A stretch of 64,000 nt of DNA. It comes from Domibacillus sp. PGB-M46. Lineage in GTDB: Bacteria; Bacillota; Bacilli; Bacillales; Domibacillaceae. Shown here one piece after another: positions 46,165-55,333 of the stretch (position 1 is the stretch's first letter; every line of letters begins with the position of its first letter). The DNA lies in the NCBI RefSeq assembly GCF_022668875.1, contig NZ_JAKGCR010000007.1, forward strand, positions 1-64,000, read 5' to 3'. A program made the translations under genes and the position numbers. The notes under the pieces are model-generated. The model saw nothing but the letters and a program-made list of their open reading frames with translations, was not told the DNA's origin and made no database searches.

Positions 46165-46190
46165 TTAGATAGTTAGACAATAATCTAAAT
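46163..46190 (+). promoter_or_regulatory. Probable SdpR operator
   Basis: Perfect inverted repeat ATTTAGAT (46163-46170) and ATCTAAAT (46183-46190) separated by 12 bases. It overlaps the -10 end and start site and resembles ArsR-family operators, so SdpR likely represses its own operon here. Confidence 0.75.
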
Positions 46191-46203
46191 AAGGAGGCTG
46201 TTC

Positions 46204-46479
46204 ATGTCTGCCACCCTTGTATTTAAGGCTCTCTCTGATCCCACCCGGCGCTCTATTATCGAGCTGCTGAAAAAACAGGATATGATAGCCGGTGACATTG
46301 CAGAGCATTTTCAAATGACCAAACCGAGTATTTCCCACCATCTCCACACGCTGCAAAATGCCGGACTTGTTTTGTCTGAACGGAAGGGCCAGCACATTAT
46401 TTATTCACTCAATACAACCGTTTTTCAGGATATTGTTTCCTGGATGCTGACGGTATCTGGAAAGGAGAAAGAAAAATGA
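46204..46479 (+). CDS. sdpR: SdpR-like ArsR-family autorepressor
   Basis: 91-residue winged-helix protein of the ArsR family without metal-binding cysteines: FKALSDPTRRSIIELL, MTKPSISHHLHTL (recognition helix) and ERKGQHIIYSLN. In B. subtilis SdpR represses sdpRI until SdpI, occupied by the SdpC toxin, sequesters it at the membrane. AAGGAGG precedes the ATG. Its stop overlaps the start of sdpI (ATGA), indicating translational coupling. Confidence 0.9.
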   Translation: MSATLVFKALSDPTRRSIIELLKKQDMIAGDIAEHFQMTKPSISHHLHTLQNAGLVLSERKGQHIIYSLNTTVFQDIVSWMLTVSGKEKEK

Positions 46480-47108
46480 AAAATCGTTTCTTTTGGATGA
46501 TCGTGTTACTTGCTTCTTTTGCCAGTATTGCTGCATTTCCCTACCTGCCGGATCAAGTCGCAACACATTGGGGATCCTCCGGAGAAGCCGATGGCTATTC
46601 TTCAAAATGGTTTGGCGCCTTTTTCGGTCCCGCGATGATTCTTTTGATTGGCGGTCTTTTTAAGCTTCTCCCCAAAATAGATCCGCGCCGGCAAAATTAC
46701 GCTAAGTTTCAAAGCAGCTATTCGATTATCACCAATGCCTCACTGACTCTTATTTTCGTCATTCATCTCCTGCTGCTCACAAATGGGCTTGGCTATGAAG
46801 TGCATATGGATACTGCTGTTTCTCTTTTGATCGGCGCTCTTTTTATGATTATTGGAAATTACATGCCCCGTATGCGTCCCAGCTATTTTGTCGGCATTCG
46901 GACACCCTGGACGCTTGCAGACGACCGTATTTGGACCAAAACACACCGCACCGGCGGATGGCTGTTTGTTACAGGTGGGCTTGTGCTGATGGCATCGGCT
47001 CTTTTGCCGGCTGCTGTAAAAATACCGACACTGATTAGTGTGGTCATTTTAATTGTCTCTATCCCTTATCTACAATCATATCTTTTATTTAAGAAAAGCC
47101 ATCATTAA
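46476..47108 (+). CDS. sdpI: SdpI-family immunity/signal membrane protein
   Basis: 210 residues with about six helices and the family motifs LPDQVATHWGSSGEADGYSSK near the N-terminus and RMRPSYFVGIRTPWTL with IWTKTHRTGGWLF in the second half. B. subtilis SdpI gives immunity to the cannibalism toxin SDP and signals its presence to SdpR. No sdpABC toxin genes are present in this window, so it may defend against toxins made by others or have another role. Followed directly by the S-box promoter of the next operon. Confidence 0.9.
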   Translation: MKNRFFWMIVLLASFASIAAFPYLPDQVATHWGSSGEADGYSSKWFGAFFGPAMILLIGGLFKLLPKIDPRRQNYAKFQSSYSIITNASLTLIFVIHLLLLTNGLGYEVHMDTAVSLLIGALFMIIGNYMPRMRPSYFVGIRTPWTLADDRIWTKTHRTGGWLFVTGGLVLMASALLPAAVKIPTLISVVILIVSIPYLQSYLLFKKSHH

Positions 47109-47134
47109 CCAGTCCCTTTTAGCGAAAATTGCTC

Positions 47135-47163
47135 TTGACTGGATGGTACAGAGACGATATGAT
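47135..47163 (+). promoter_or_regulatory. Promoter of the S-box yitJ-metH operon
   Basis: TTGACT (47135-47140), 17-base spacer, TATGAT (47158-47163); transcription should begin near 47170. Confidence 0.85.
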
Positions 47164-47196
47164 ATTTTTAATTATTCTTGCAATTTTATAAACTCA

Positions 47197-47301
47197 TTCT
47201 TATCAAGAGAAGCCGAGGGTACTGGCCCGATGACGCTTCAGCAACCAGCCGTACGGTCAGGTGCTAAATCCAGCAGACTGAAACGGTCTGGAAGATGAGA
47301 A
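47197..47301 (+). ncRNA. SAM-I (S-box) riboswitch
   Basis: P1 helix from TTCTTATC (47197-47204) and GATGAGAA (47294-47301), then the conserved core: AAGAGAAGCCGAGGGTACTG, GACGCTTCAGCAACC, GGTCAGGTGCTAAATCCAGC and the AACGGTCTGGAAGATGAG segment. SAM binding stabilises the aptamer, freeing the downstream terminator and switching off the methionine genes yitJ and metH. Confidence 0.96.
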
Positions 47302-47325
47302 GGAACGGACAACACATACATGTTG

Positions 47326-47359
47326 AAAAGCCTTCTTGCCGTTAAGAAGGCTTTTTTTA
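47326..47359 (+). terminator. S-box-controlled terminator (attenuator)
   Basis: AAAAGCCTTCTT GCCGTT AAGAAGGCTTTTT hairpin with TTTTTTT, placed 25 bases after the aptamer and before yitJ. Its left arm region can pair with the 3' side of P1 to form the antiterminator. Confidence 0.92.
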
Positions 47360-47393
47360 TTTTATTATTCAGTATAAGAGAGGATGCTGCGCC

Positions 47394-49253
47394 ATGACAC
47401 TGCTCGACAAGTTAAAAACAAGCGTGCTGACTGCCGATGGAGCGATGGGTACATTATTGTATTCTTATGGAATCGATTTTTGCTATGAAGAACTGAACAC
47501 GGAAAAGCCGGAAGTCATTGAAAAAATCCACGGCGACTACATTCAAGCCGGAGCGGATGTTATTCAAACGAATACGTATGGCGCGAATGCTTTAAAGCTT
47601 TCCCGGTATGGAATGGAAAGCCGTGTACGTGAATTAAACGAAGCGGCGCTGCGTATCGCGAAACGGGCGGCTGCTCCGGGCGGCCAGTTTGTACTTGGCA
47701 CAATCGGCGGCATCCGCGGCATCCGTAAAAGTACAGCGACCAATGATGAAATTCTCGCTTCTGTACGCGAGCAGGCTGAAAGCTTATTAGCCGGAGATCC
47801 GGACGGACTGCTGCTTGAAACATATTATGATTTTGAAGAATTGACCGATACTGTAAAGCTTCTTCGTCAAATGAGCAATGTGCCGATCATTGCCCAAGTA
47901 TCCATGCATGAGCCAGGTGTTCTGCAAAATGGACTGACTTTAAATAATGCTCTTTCTCAGCTTGAAGGCATCGGAGCGGACGTGGTCGGTGTCAACTGCC
48001 GTCTCGGTCCTTATCATACGATTCAGGCGTTTGAAGAAGTCACACTGCCAAGCAAAGCATTTCTTTCCGCTTATCCGAATGCGAGCCTGCTGGATGTAGA
48101 AGATGGCCGGATTGTTTATGAATCAGAAGCCGACTATTTCGGACGGGCGGCTGTTCTTCTTCGCAACGAAGGTGTCCGCTTAATTGGCGGCTGCTGCGGC
48201 ACAACACCGAAACATATTGAGGCGGCGAAAAAACGCCTTGCCGGCCTTCCTCCTTTGACAGAGAAAAAAGTACAAACGAAAAAACCCATTATTATTCAAG
48301 AAGCGGCACCGGCGACGGATGTCTCCATTTGTGAAAAAGCGAAAACAGAGCGCACCATTATCGTTGAGCTTGATACACCTAAAACACTTGTAGCGGACAA
48401 GTTCATCGAAGGTGCGAACGCACTTTATAAAACAGGCATTGATGCCGTGACGATGGCAGATAACTCTCTTGCTTCCCCACGCGTCAGCAACATGGCGATG
48501 GGTGCTACGCTAAAAATGAAGCATGATGTTCGTTCTCTCGTTCACATTACGTGCCGCGACCGCAATTTAATCGGCCTGCAATCCCACTTGATGGGTCTCG
48601 ATGCGCTCGGTCTTCATGATGTTCTCGCGATTACAGGCGATCCGACAAAGGTCGGCGACTTCCCGGGCGCGACCAGTGTATATGATGTTTCAAGCCTAGA
48701 GCTTATTCAGCTTATTAAACAATTAAACGAAGGGATTTCTTTTTCTGGTAAACCGCTGAAAAAGAAAGCCAACTTCTCCGTTGCTGCGGCTTTTAACCCG
48801 AATGTCCGCGTACTGGACCGCGCTGTTAAGCGGATGGAGAAAAAAATCGAATGTGGTGCAGACTACTTTATTACACAGCCGGTGTTTACAAAAGAAAAAA
48901 TTGTTGAAGTATATGAGGCAACAAAGCATTTATCAACACCGGTGTTTATCGGTATTATGCCGCTGACCAATATGCGGAACGCCGAGTTTTTACATCACGA
49001 AGTACCGGGAATCAAGCTGTCGGATGAAACGCTTGAGCGTATGCGTGCCTGCGGCGAAGACCGCGAAGCGTCTGCAAAAGAAGGCGTTCAAATTGCCAAG
49101 GAATTGATTGAGACAGCAGCCAGCTTGTTTAACGGCTTGTACTTGATTACACCATTTTTACGCTATGACATGTCAATTGAACTGATTCACTTTATAAAAG
49201 AACTTGATGCACAGAAAGAAAGCGGGGCTGTTTATGACCACACATCTTATTGA
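47394..49253 (+). CDS. yitJ: Bifunctional homocysteine S-methyltransferase / methylenetetrahydrofolate reductase
   Basis: 619 residues in two domains. The N-terminal (about 1-290) homocysteine methyltransferase barrel has zinc ligands Cys202 (VNCR) and Cys267/Cys268 (GGCCGT). The C-terminal (about 330-619) MetF-like FAD domain (LVHITCRDRN, DVLAITGDPTKVGDFPGA, FITQPVFTKEK) makes 5-methyl-THF. It thus supplies the methyl donor to MetH encoded next. Under S-box control like B. subtilis yitJ. AGAGG precedes the ATG by ten bases. Confidence 0.94.
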   Translation: MTLLDKLKTSVLTADGAMGTLLYSYGIDFCYEELNTEKPEVIEKIHGDYIQAGADVIQTNTYGANALKLSRYGMESRVRELNEAALRIAKRAAAPGGQFVLGTIGGIRGIRKSTATNDEILASVREQAESLLAGDPDGLLLETYYDFEELTDTVKLLRQMSNVPIIAQVSMHEPGVLQNGLTLNNALSQLEGIGADVVGVNCRLGPYHTIQAFEEVTLPSKAFLSAYPNASLLDVEDGRIVYESEADYFGRAAVLLRNEGVRLIGGCCGTTPKHIEAAKKRLAGLPPLTEKKVQTKKPIIIQEAAPATDVSICEKAKTERTIIVELDTPKTLVADKFIEGANALYKTGIDAVTMADNSLASPRVSNMAMGATLKMKHDVRSLVHITCRDRNLIGLQSHLMGLDALGLHDVLAITGDPTKVGDFPGATSVYDVSSLELIQLIKQLNEGISFSGKPLKKKANFSVAAAFNPNVRVLDRAVKRMEKKIECGADYFITQPVFTKEKIVEVYEATKHLSTPVFIGIMPLTNMRNAEFLHHEVPGIKLSDETLERMRACGEDREASAKEGVQIAKELIETAASLFNGLYLITPFLRYDMSIELIHFIKELDAQKESGAVYDHTSY

Positions 49254-52200
49254 ACAAGAGCTGAAAAAACGCATCCTCCTCATTGATGGCGCAATGGGGA
49301 CAATGCTCCAAAATGCGGATTTAACACCAGAGGACTTCGGCGGCGAAGAGTATGACGGCTGCAACGAAAATCTTGTCCTCACAAGACCGGACGTGATCGA
49401 GCGTATCCACCGCGAATATTTAGAAGCGGGCGCGGACATTATTGCGACGAATACATTCGGAGGCACTCCGGTTGTATTAGATGAGTACGACCTTGGTGAT
49501 CAAGCATACGAAATCAACCTGCGCGCCGTACAAATTGCCCGAAAAGCCGTAGACGAATTTTCAACGCCAGACTGGCCCCGCTTTGTCGCCGGCGCAATGG
49601 GACCGACAACGAAAACATTGTCTGTCACCGGTGGTATTACCTTTGACGCGCTCGTTGATAACTTTGAGCTGCAGGCAAAAGCGCTGATTGAAGGCGGCGC
49701 GGATTTGATCTTAATGGAAACGAGCCAGGATATGCTGAATGTAAAAGCCGGCACACTTGGCATCCGCCGCGCTTTTGATGCAGCGGGCGTGGAGCTTCCG
49801 GTGATGATTTCAGGCACCATTGAGCCAATGGGCACGACGCTTGCCGGACAGAATATTGAAGCCTTTTACATTTCAATTGAGCATATTAAGCCGCTCTCTG
49901 TCGGCTTAAACTGCGCCACTGGCCCTGAGTTTATGACCGATCATATTCGTTCTTTGTCAGACCTTGCGACAAGCTATGTAAGCTGTTATCCAAATGCCGG
50001 TCTTCCCGATGAGGAAGGCCGTTATCATGAATCACCAGACTCACTGGCGCAAAAATTGTCGGCTTTCGCCGATAAAGGCTGGCTGAATATCGTCGGCGGC
50101 TGCTGCGGTACAACTCCTGAACATATCCGGGTTATGCGGGAAGCGGTCAAGGATAAACAGCCGCGCGTATCGCCTGAACATCCACACGGACATGCTGTTT
50201 CAGGTATTGAGCCGCTTTTATATGACGATTCTATGCGTCCCCTTTTCATTGGTGAGCGGACAAATGTAATCGGCTCACGTAAGTTCAAGCGGCTCATCGT
50301 CGAAGGAAAATTCGAGGAAGCTTCTGAAATTGCCCGGGCACAGGTGAAAGGCGGCGCCCATGTCATTGACATCTGTCTGGCTAACCCTGACCGCGAAGAG
50401 CTGGACGACATGAAAGCATTTATGGCAGAAGTCGTTAAAAAAGTGAAAGTCCCTCTTGTGATCGACTCTACCGATGAAAAAGTCATTGAAGAAGCATTGA
50501 AATTTTCACAAGGTAAAGCCATTATTAACTCGATTAACTTAGAAGACGGTGAAGAACGCTTTGACGCGGTGATGCCGCTTGTGAAAAAGTATGGTGCGTC
50601 AGTAGTGGTTGGCACGATTGATGAAGAAGGAATGGCTGTTACGCGTGAACGCAAGCTGGAGATCGCCATTCGCTCACATGATTTGCTTGTAGAAAAATGG
50701 GGACTTGCACCAGAAGATATTATTTTTGACCCGCTCGTCTTCCCTGTCGGCACAGGTGACGAGCAGTATATCGGATCTGCTGTTGAAACCATTGAAGGGA
50801 TCCGCCTGATTAAAGAACGGCTCCCGAAATGCTTAACCGTTCTCGGCGTAAGTAACGTGTCATTCGGCCTTCCTCCTGTCGGCCGTGAAGTGCTGAACGC
50901 CGTGTACCTGTACCACTGTACGCAGGCAGGTCTTGACTATGCGATTGTTAACACGGAAAAGCTCGAACGGTATGCCTCGATTCCAGAAGAAGAAATCAAG
51001 CTTGCCGATAATTTGCTGTTTACAACAACCGACGAAACGCTTGCGGTGTTCACTGACTTTTACCGTGACAGAAAAAAAGAGAAAAAAGAAGCAGACATAC
51101 CGAAAACCGTGCCGGAGCGGTTAAGCTATTACGTAGTTGAAGGTACAAAAGAAGGCCTTCTGCCTGATCTTGAAGCAGCACGCGGTATGTACGATGATCC
51201 GCTTGATATCATTAACGGTCCGCTCATGAAAGGAATGGCCGAAGTTGGCCGGCTGTTTAACGACAACCAGCTGATTGTGGCCGAGGTTCTGCAAAGTGCA
51301 GAAGTCATGAAAGCATCCGTTGCTTACCTCGAGCAGTTTATGGAGAAAAAAGAAGACGATACAGGAAAAGGTAAAGTTATTTTGGCTACCGTCAAAGGTG
51401 ATGTACATGACATCGGTAAAAACCTCGTCGATATCATTTTAAGCAACAACGGCTTTAAAGTAATTGACGTAGGCATTAAAGTAACACCACAGGCATTGAT
51501 TGACGTGATTCGTAAAGAAAAGCCGGATATGGTCGGCCTGTCAGGACTACTTGTTAAGTCCGCCCAGCAGATGGTGATTACTGCCCAGGATTTTAAATCA
51601 GCAGATATTGATGTCCCTATTTTAGTTGGCGGCGCCGCTCTGTCACGCCGGTTTACCGAAACAAAAATTTCCCCGGAATACAGCGGGCCGGTTTTGTATG
51701 CCAAAGATGCGATGGATGGGCTTGATATTGCCAACCGCCTGCAAAATGCTGAACAAAAAGTGACGCTTTTGCAGGAGCTTGAGGAGAAAAAAGAAAAACG
51801 AAAAGCGGTTGAAGCGTACCGCGACGAACGAAAAGAGCAGGCTGTTGCCGTCGCGCCGAAACCGGTAAAAACAGTCCGTGAAGACGTTCCTGTTTTTGTT
51901 CCTCGTGATACACGCCGCCGCGTGCTGAAGGATTACGCAATTTCACACTTGAAGCCGTATGTGAACATGCAGACATTAATCGGCCATCATCTCGGCATGA
52001 AAGGCAATGTGAAAAAGCTGCTCGAAGAAAAAAATGAAAAAGCGATTCAGCTTCATGAAACCGTGACAGGCTTTTTGAACCAGGGCACCTTAAAAACAGC
52101 AGCCGTGTATCAATTTTTCCCGGCACAGTCTCAAGGTGATGATGTAATTGTTTATGACCCGGCGGATGCGAAAACGGAAATCGAACGATTCACTTTCCCG

Positions 52201-52677
52201 CGCCAGGAAAAAGAGCCGTTCCTCTGCCTGGCTGACTACGTAAAATCAGTCGAAAGCGGCGAAATGGATTACGTTGGCTTTTTCGTGGTAACAGCCGGCT
52301 TCGGTGTACGGAATGCGGCCGTTAAGCTGCGCGAGGAAGGCAGGTTTTTAGACAGCCACGCCCTTCAGTCCACCGCGCTTGAGCTCGCAGAAGGCTTTGC
52401 CGAACGTATTCACCAGGAAATGCGCGACCAATGGGGCTTCCCGGATCCTGTTGACTTTACGATGCGTGAACGATTCGCGGCCAAATACCAGGGCCAGCGT
52501 TTTTCATTCGGGTATCCAGCTTGTCCGAACCTTGAAGACCAGGAAAAACTGTTTGGCCTGATCCAGCCGGAGGAAATCGGTGTTCATTTAACGGAAGGCT
52601 TTATGATGGAGCCGGAAGCATCCGTTTCCGCCATTGTCTTTGCTCATCCGGATGCCCGTTATTTTAACGTTCATTAA
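49234..52677 (+). CDS. metH: Cobalamin-dependent methionine synthase
   Basis: 1147 residues with all four MetH modules: homocysteine barrel (1-320, GGCCGTTPEH), pterin-binding barrel (about 350-610, IGERTNVIGSRKFK), cobalamin-binding region (about 640-880, with His725 in GDVHDIGKN ligating Co, then SGLLVKSAQ and GGAALSRR), and the SAM-dependent activation domain (about 900-1147, RFSFGYPACPNLEDQ). The ATG at 49234 overlaps yitJ by 20 bases. Co-transcribed with yitJ under the S-box, coupling methyl-THF formation to its use. B. subtilis lacks MetH and uses MetE. Confidence 0.96.
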   Translation: MTTHLIEQELKKRILLIDGAMGTMLQNADLTPEDFGGEEYDGCNENLVLTRPDVIERIHREYLEAGADIIATNTFGGTPVVLDEYDLGDQAYEINLRAVQIARKAVDEFSTPDWPRFVAGAMGPTTKTLSVTGGITFDALVDNFELQAKALIEGGADLILMETSQDMLNVKAGTLGIRRAFDAAGVELPVMISGTIEPMGTTLAGQNIEAFYISIEHIKPLSVGLNCATGPEFMTDHIRSLSDLATSYVSCYPNAGLPDEEGRYHESPDSLAQKLSAFADKGWLNIVGGCCGTTPEHIRVMREAVKDKQPRVSPEHPHGHAVSGIEPLLYDDSMRPLFIGERTNVIGSRKFKRLIVEGKFEEASEIARAQVKGGAHVIDICLANPDREELDDMKAFMAEVVKKVKVPLVIDSTDEKVIEEALKFSQGKAIINSINLEDGEERFDAVMPLVKKYGASVVVGTIDEEGMAVTRERKLEIAIRSHDLLVEKWGLAPEDIIFDPLVFPVGTGDEQYIGSAVETIEGIRLIKERLPKCLTVLGVSNVSFGLPPVGREVLNAVYLYHCTQAGLDYAIVNTEKLERYASIPEEEIKLADNLLFTTTDETLAVFTDFYRDRKKEKKEADIPKTVPERLSYYVVEGTKEGLLPDLEAARGMYDDPLDIINGPLMKGMAEVGRLFNDNQLIVAEVLQSAEVMKASVAYLEQFMEKKEDDTGKGKVILATVKGDVHDIGKNLVDIILSNNGFKVIDVGIKVTPQALIDVIRKEKPDMVGLSGLLVKSAQQMVITAQDFKSADIDVPILVGGAALSRRFTETKISPEYSGPVLYAKDAMDGLDIANRLQNAEQKVTLLQELEEKKEKRKAVEAYRDERKEQAVAVAPKPVKTVREDVPVFVPRDTRRRVLKDYAISHLKPYVNMQTLIGHHLGMKGNVKKLLEEKNEKAIQLHETVTGFLNQGTLKTAAVYQFFPAQSQGDDVIVYDPADAKTEIERFTFPRQEKEPFLCLADYVKSVESGEMDYVGFFVVTAGFGVRNAAVKLREEGRFLDSHALQSTALELAEGFAERIHQEMRDQWGFPDPVDFTMRERFAAKYQGQRFSFGYPACPNLEDQEKLFGLIQPEEIGVHLTEGFMMEPEASVSAIVFAHPDARYFNVH

Positions 52678-52751
52678 AACTTTAACCCGTGAAGGAGGGA
52701 CTAACAGTCGATATATGCTTTTCGACCGTTAACATCTCTCGCTCAACACTT

Positions 52752-52780
52752 GAAAAGCCGTCCCTTATGGACGGCTTTTC
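52752..52780 (+). terminator. Terminator after metH
   Basis: Perfect 12-bp stem GAAAAGCCGTCC/GGACGGCTTTTC with a five-base loop, 75 bases after the stop. Confidence 0.85.
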
Positions 52781-52829
52781 AGTGTACAGACAAAGTCTTT
52801 CGCTTTTAAAAAAGAGCCGATAAGTAAAA

Positions 52830-52930
52830 CCTGCCGAACTTCGCGTTCTCCGGACAGTGCGGGAGCCTCGGCTGCGCCTGCGGGGTCTCCCGACTCACTG
52901 TACTTCCCGCAGGAGTCTTCGTCCGGCAGG
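52830..52930. repeat. Foldback intergenic repeat (dispersed Bacillaceae type)
   Basis: GC-rich element bounded by CCTGCCG (52830-52836) and CGGCAGG (52924-52930), with an inner pair CCTGCGGG (52877-52884) and CCCGCAGG (52906-52913) and a GCGGGAG/CTCCCG pair between. The GCCTGCGGGGTCTCCCG and CCCGCAGGAGTC phrases resemble high-copy intergenic repeats common in Bacillaceae genomes. No protein is encoded. Confidence 0.7.
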
Positions 52931-53139
52931 CTTCACTAAGTCTAAGTGATGTTGAAGATCAATAAGCTATGGCCTTAGTAGCTCCATACAATCTTGTCGC
53001 AGGCCATTTGGCGGCAGGAGGGGAGCGCAGACTCTTATGGGCTCAGCGTCTGCCCCATGGAAAGCGGAGCTGCCTGGATCCCGCCGATCCTACCCTATTC
53101 ATGTGCACGGTCATCCATATCATTTGTCTACAGCCTGAA
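52931..53139. other. Gene-free stretch, partly repeat-like
   Basis: No convincing gene on either strand; short open frames here lack ribosome sites and family features. The part around 53020-53090 (AGCGCAGACTC, ATGGAAAGCGGAGCTGCC) again resembles dispersed GC-rich repeat sequence, so this may be a second, degraded copy. Confidence 0.45.
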
Positions 53140-53167
53140 AATCCGCCCATTATGGACGGCTTTTTTC
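53138..53167. terminator. Hairpin at the end of the MMPL gene
   Basis: Stem formed by TCCGCCCA and TGGACGG with ATTTTC on the minus-strand side and TTTTTT on the plus-strand side; overlaps the last codons of the MMPL gene. Confidence 0.65.
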
Positions 53168-55231
53168 TTTCTCAAAAAATAAAATCAATGCCGGCAGCAA
53201 AAGCCCCCTTACAAAAAAAGTATCAATGAGAATGCCAACTGCAACAATGAACCCAAATACAAACAGCACTTCAATGGGCTGTGTCATCAAAACGGCAAAG
53301 GTAGCAGCCAATATAATACCGGCGGATGAAATCACCCCTCCTGTTTTGGCTACAGCCCGTTCAACTGCTGCTTTGAGCGAATGCTTTTTTCGTTCTTCCA
53401 TATAACGTGAAACGAGAATAATATTATAATCGATGCCGAGCGCAACGAGGAACACGAACGAATACAGCGGCACTCTTGTACTGATGGCGTCGATGCCAAA
53501 CAGCACATTGGTTAGAAACAGCCCCAGGCCAAGCGCAGATAAAAACGACAGGACGATCGTTCCGACCATGTAAAGCGGCATTTTCCACGAGCGCGTCAGG
53601 ATGATGAGCAGGACAAAAAGCAGGATAATTTCAAGCGCTACAATAAGCAGTAAATCCCGATCGTTCAACTCCCGGTCATCCAGTTTCTCGGCTGTTTCCC
53701 CGGCAAAGAACAGCTTGCCTTCTATTCCCGTATCGTCAAGGAGCGCCTCCTCCCGCTCTCTTAAACCGGATAACGTATTAAGCGCTTTTTCACTGTAAGG
53801 GCTCGCTTCGAAAGCGAGGGTCAGCTCATGTGCATTTCCTGATGCTTCAGATGTCTGGGGGACGGCAGATAAAATACCTTCCTGTTTGTTAAGCTCTGCA
53901 GCTAAAGCAGCCGGATCCCCATTTCCTTCATAAATCACGGTTGTCGGCGATACATCTCCCGCCGAAAATTTATCCTCAATGATACGATATCCGACAAGAG
54001 ACGGCATATCATCCGGGAAGGATTTTAATGTATCAAATTCATATTTAATATTGACTACGTTAAAAGCCGAGACAAGAAGAAATACAAGTACAACACCGCC
54101 GGAGAGTACAGGTTTAGTTGTCACAAAACGCGCCACGCGTCCCCAAAGGCCGCTCTCTTTTTTCTCCCCTTCTCCCGCCTTAGGCACCTTCGGCCAAAAT
54201 GACTGCCGTCCAAACAACTGAAACAAAGCCGGCACAAGTGTGACAGAAGCAAGCATAATCACTGCCATGACGGTGGCAAAAAGCGGCGCAAAGTTTTGAT
54301 AATCGCGAATATGCGCAAAAAACAATACAAGCATCGCTGCAAGCACGGTACCGCCAGAGAAAAAAACTGGCTCTCCTGTTTCCCTCATAGCCCATTTCAT
54401 TGCATCAAATTTTCTTTCATGGAGGCGCAGCTCTTCACGAAAACGCGCCAGCACAAACAGCGAGTAGTCAGTGACTGCCGCAAACAACAAAATCGTCATA
54501 ATAGACAGAGCCTGACTGCTCATCTCAAGCCCCGCGGCTCCATAGAGGCCCAATATCCGATCTGTCACTGCATACACGAGACCGGATGCCAAAAGCGGGA
54601 TAAACGCAAGCAGCGGTGAACGATAAATCACAATAAGCAAAACCAAAATAAGAACAACCGTTGATAACAGCAGTACAATGTCTGCCCGTGAAAAAAGGGC
54701 AGTCGTATCGGCCGCAATACCCGCTGGCCCGGTTACATACATTTTACTGCTGGATTGTTCTCCAGCAATTTTTGTGATCTGGTTAATACGCGGCTCAAAC
54801 GCTTTGCTGGTGAAGCCTTCCTGAAACACAACAGGGATAGCTGCAGCAGAGGCATCCGCCGATAAAAACTCGGCTCGCGCCTGAGGCGGCAGCTGAGCAA
54901 ACGGTGCTATGCCCGTGATCCCGTCTACTTCTTTCTCAATAGAGGCGAGCGTCCTGGCAATCTCCGTTTCTGCTACTTTTCCATTTTCCTCGTTGAAAAC
55001 GAGAATAGCCGGCGTGCCGCCTTCGTCCGGGAAATACTCTTCCACTTTTTTTGCCGCCTCAATCGATGCTGCATCCTCCGGCAGCGATTCAAAAGCATCC
55101 GCGGTGTAATCACGTGCTGCCGGTGCCCATACGCTTAACATCGCAATTCCCAGCAGCCAGGCCGCCAGCACGGTCCACATTCCTTTTTTCGTCGCCACCC
55201 AATCCGTCAGCGGCTGGAGTGCTTTTTTCAT
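53150..55231 (-). CDS. MMPL-family RND-type exporter
   Basis: 693 residues and about twelve helices arranged as one helix, an extracellular domain of about 120 residues, five helices, and the same again. The proton-relay segment around FAAVTDYSLFVLARFREE in the first half and VALGIDYNIILVSRYMEER in the second has the Asp-Tyr pairs typical of MMPL proteins. Similar to B. subtilis YdfJ/YdgH-type lipid or drug exporters; substrate unknown. GGAGG precedes the ATG. It is downstream of a TetR gene but has its own promoter with a dyad operator. Confidence 0.9.
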   Translation of the reverse strand: MKKALQPLTDWVATKKGMWTVLAAWLLGIAMLSVWAPAARDYTADAFESLPEDAASIEAAKKVEEYFPDEGGTPAILVFNEENGKVAETEIARTLASIEKEVDGITGIAPFAQLPPQARAEFLSADASAAAIPVVFQEGFTSKAFEPRINQITKIAGEQSSSKMYVTGPAGIAADTTALFSRADIVLLLSTVVLILVLLIVIYRSPLLAFIPLLASGLVYAVTDRILGLYGAAGLEMSSQALSIMTILLFAAVTDYSLFVLARFREELRLHERKFDAMKWAMRETGEPVFFSGGTVLAAMLVLFFAHIRDYQNFAPLFATVMAVIMLASVTLVPALFQLFGRQSFWPKVPKAGEGEKKESGLWGRVARFVTTKPVLSGGVVLVFLLVSAFNVVNIKYEFDTLKSFPDDMPSLVGYRIIEDKFSAGDVSPTTVIYEGNGDPAALAAELNKQEGILSAVPQTSEASGNAHELTLAFEASPYSEKALNTLSGLREREEALLDDTGIEGKLFFAGETAEKLDDRELNDRDLLLIVALEIILLFVLLIILTRSWKMPLYMVGTIVLSFLSALGLGLFLTNVLFGIDAISTRVPLYSFVFLVALGIDYNIILVSRYMEERKKHSLKAAVERAVAKTGGVISSAGIILAATFAVLMTQPIEVLFVFGFIVAVGILIDTFFVRGLLLPALILFFEKEKSRP

Positions 55232-55279
55232 ATCTGTTCCTCCTTAAGCAGCTAGAATATCTTTATTAAATTCTATTCC

Positions 55280-55293
55280 TGACACAACTGTCA
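55280..55293 (-). promoter_or_regulatory. Dyad operator at the MMPL promoter
   Basis: TGACACAACTGTCA (plus strand) is a perfect 5-bp inverted repeat TGACA/TGTCA with a four-base spacer. It overlaps a minus-strand TTGACA, the probable -35 of the exporter gene, so the adjacent TetR protein is the natural candidate to bind it. Confidence 0.6.
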
Positions 55294-55305
55294 AATTTAA
55301 AATGT

Positions 55306-55333
55306 AAAAAAACGGAGCGTCAATGCGCTCCGC
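55306..55333 (-). terminator. Terminator at the end of the tetR gene
   Basis: GGAGCG/CGCTCC stem with a six-base loop, followed on the minus strand by GTTTTTTT; it spans the tetR stop codon and separates tetR from the exporter gene. Confidence 0.8.

Noticed and set aside
49100-49234. A cobalamin riboswitch before metH
   Set aside because: metH overlaps yitJ by 20 bases; no leader exists and no B12-box sequence is seen.
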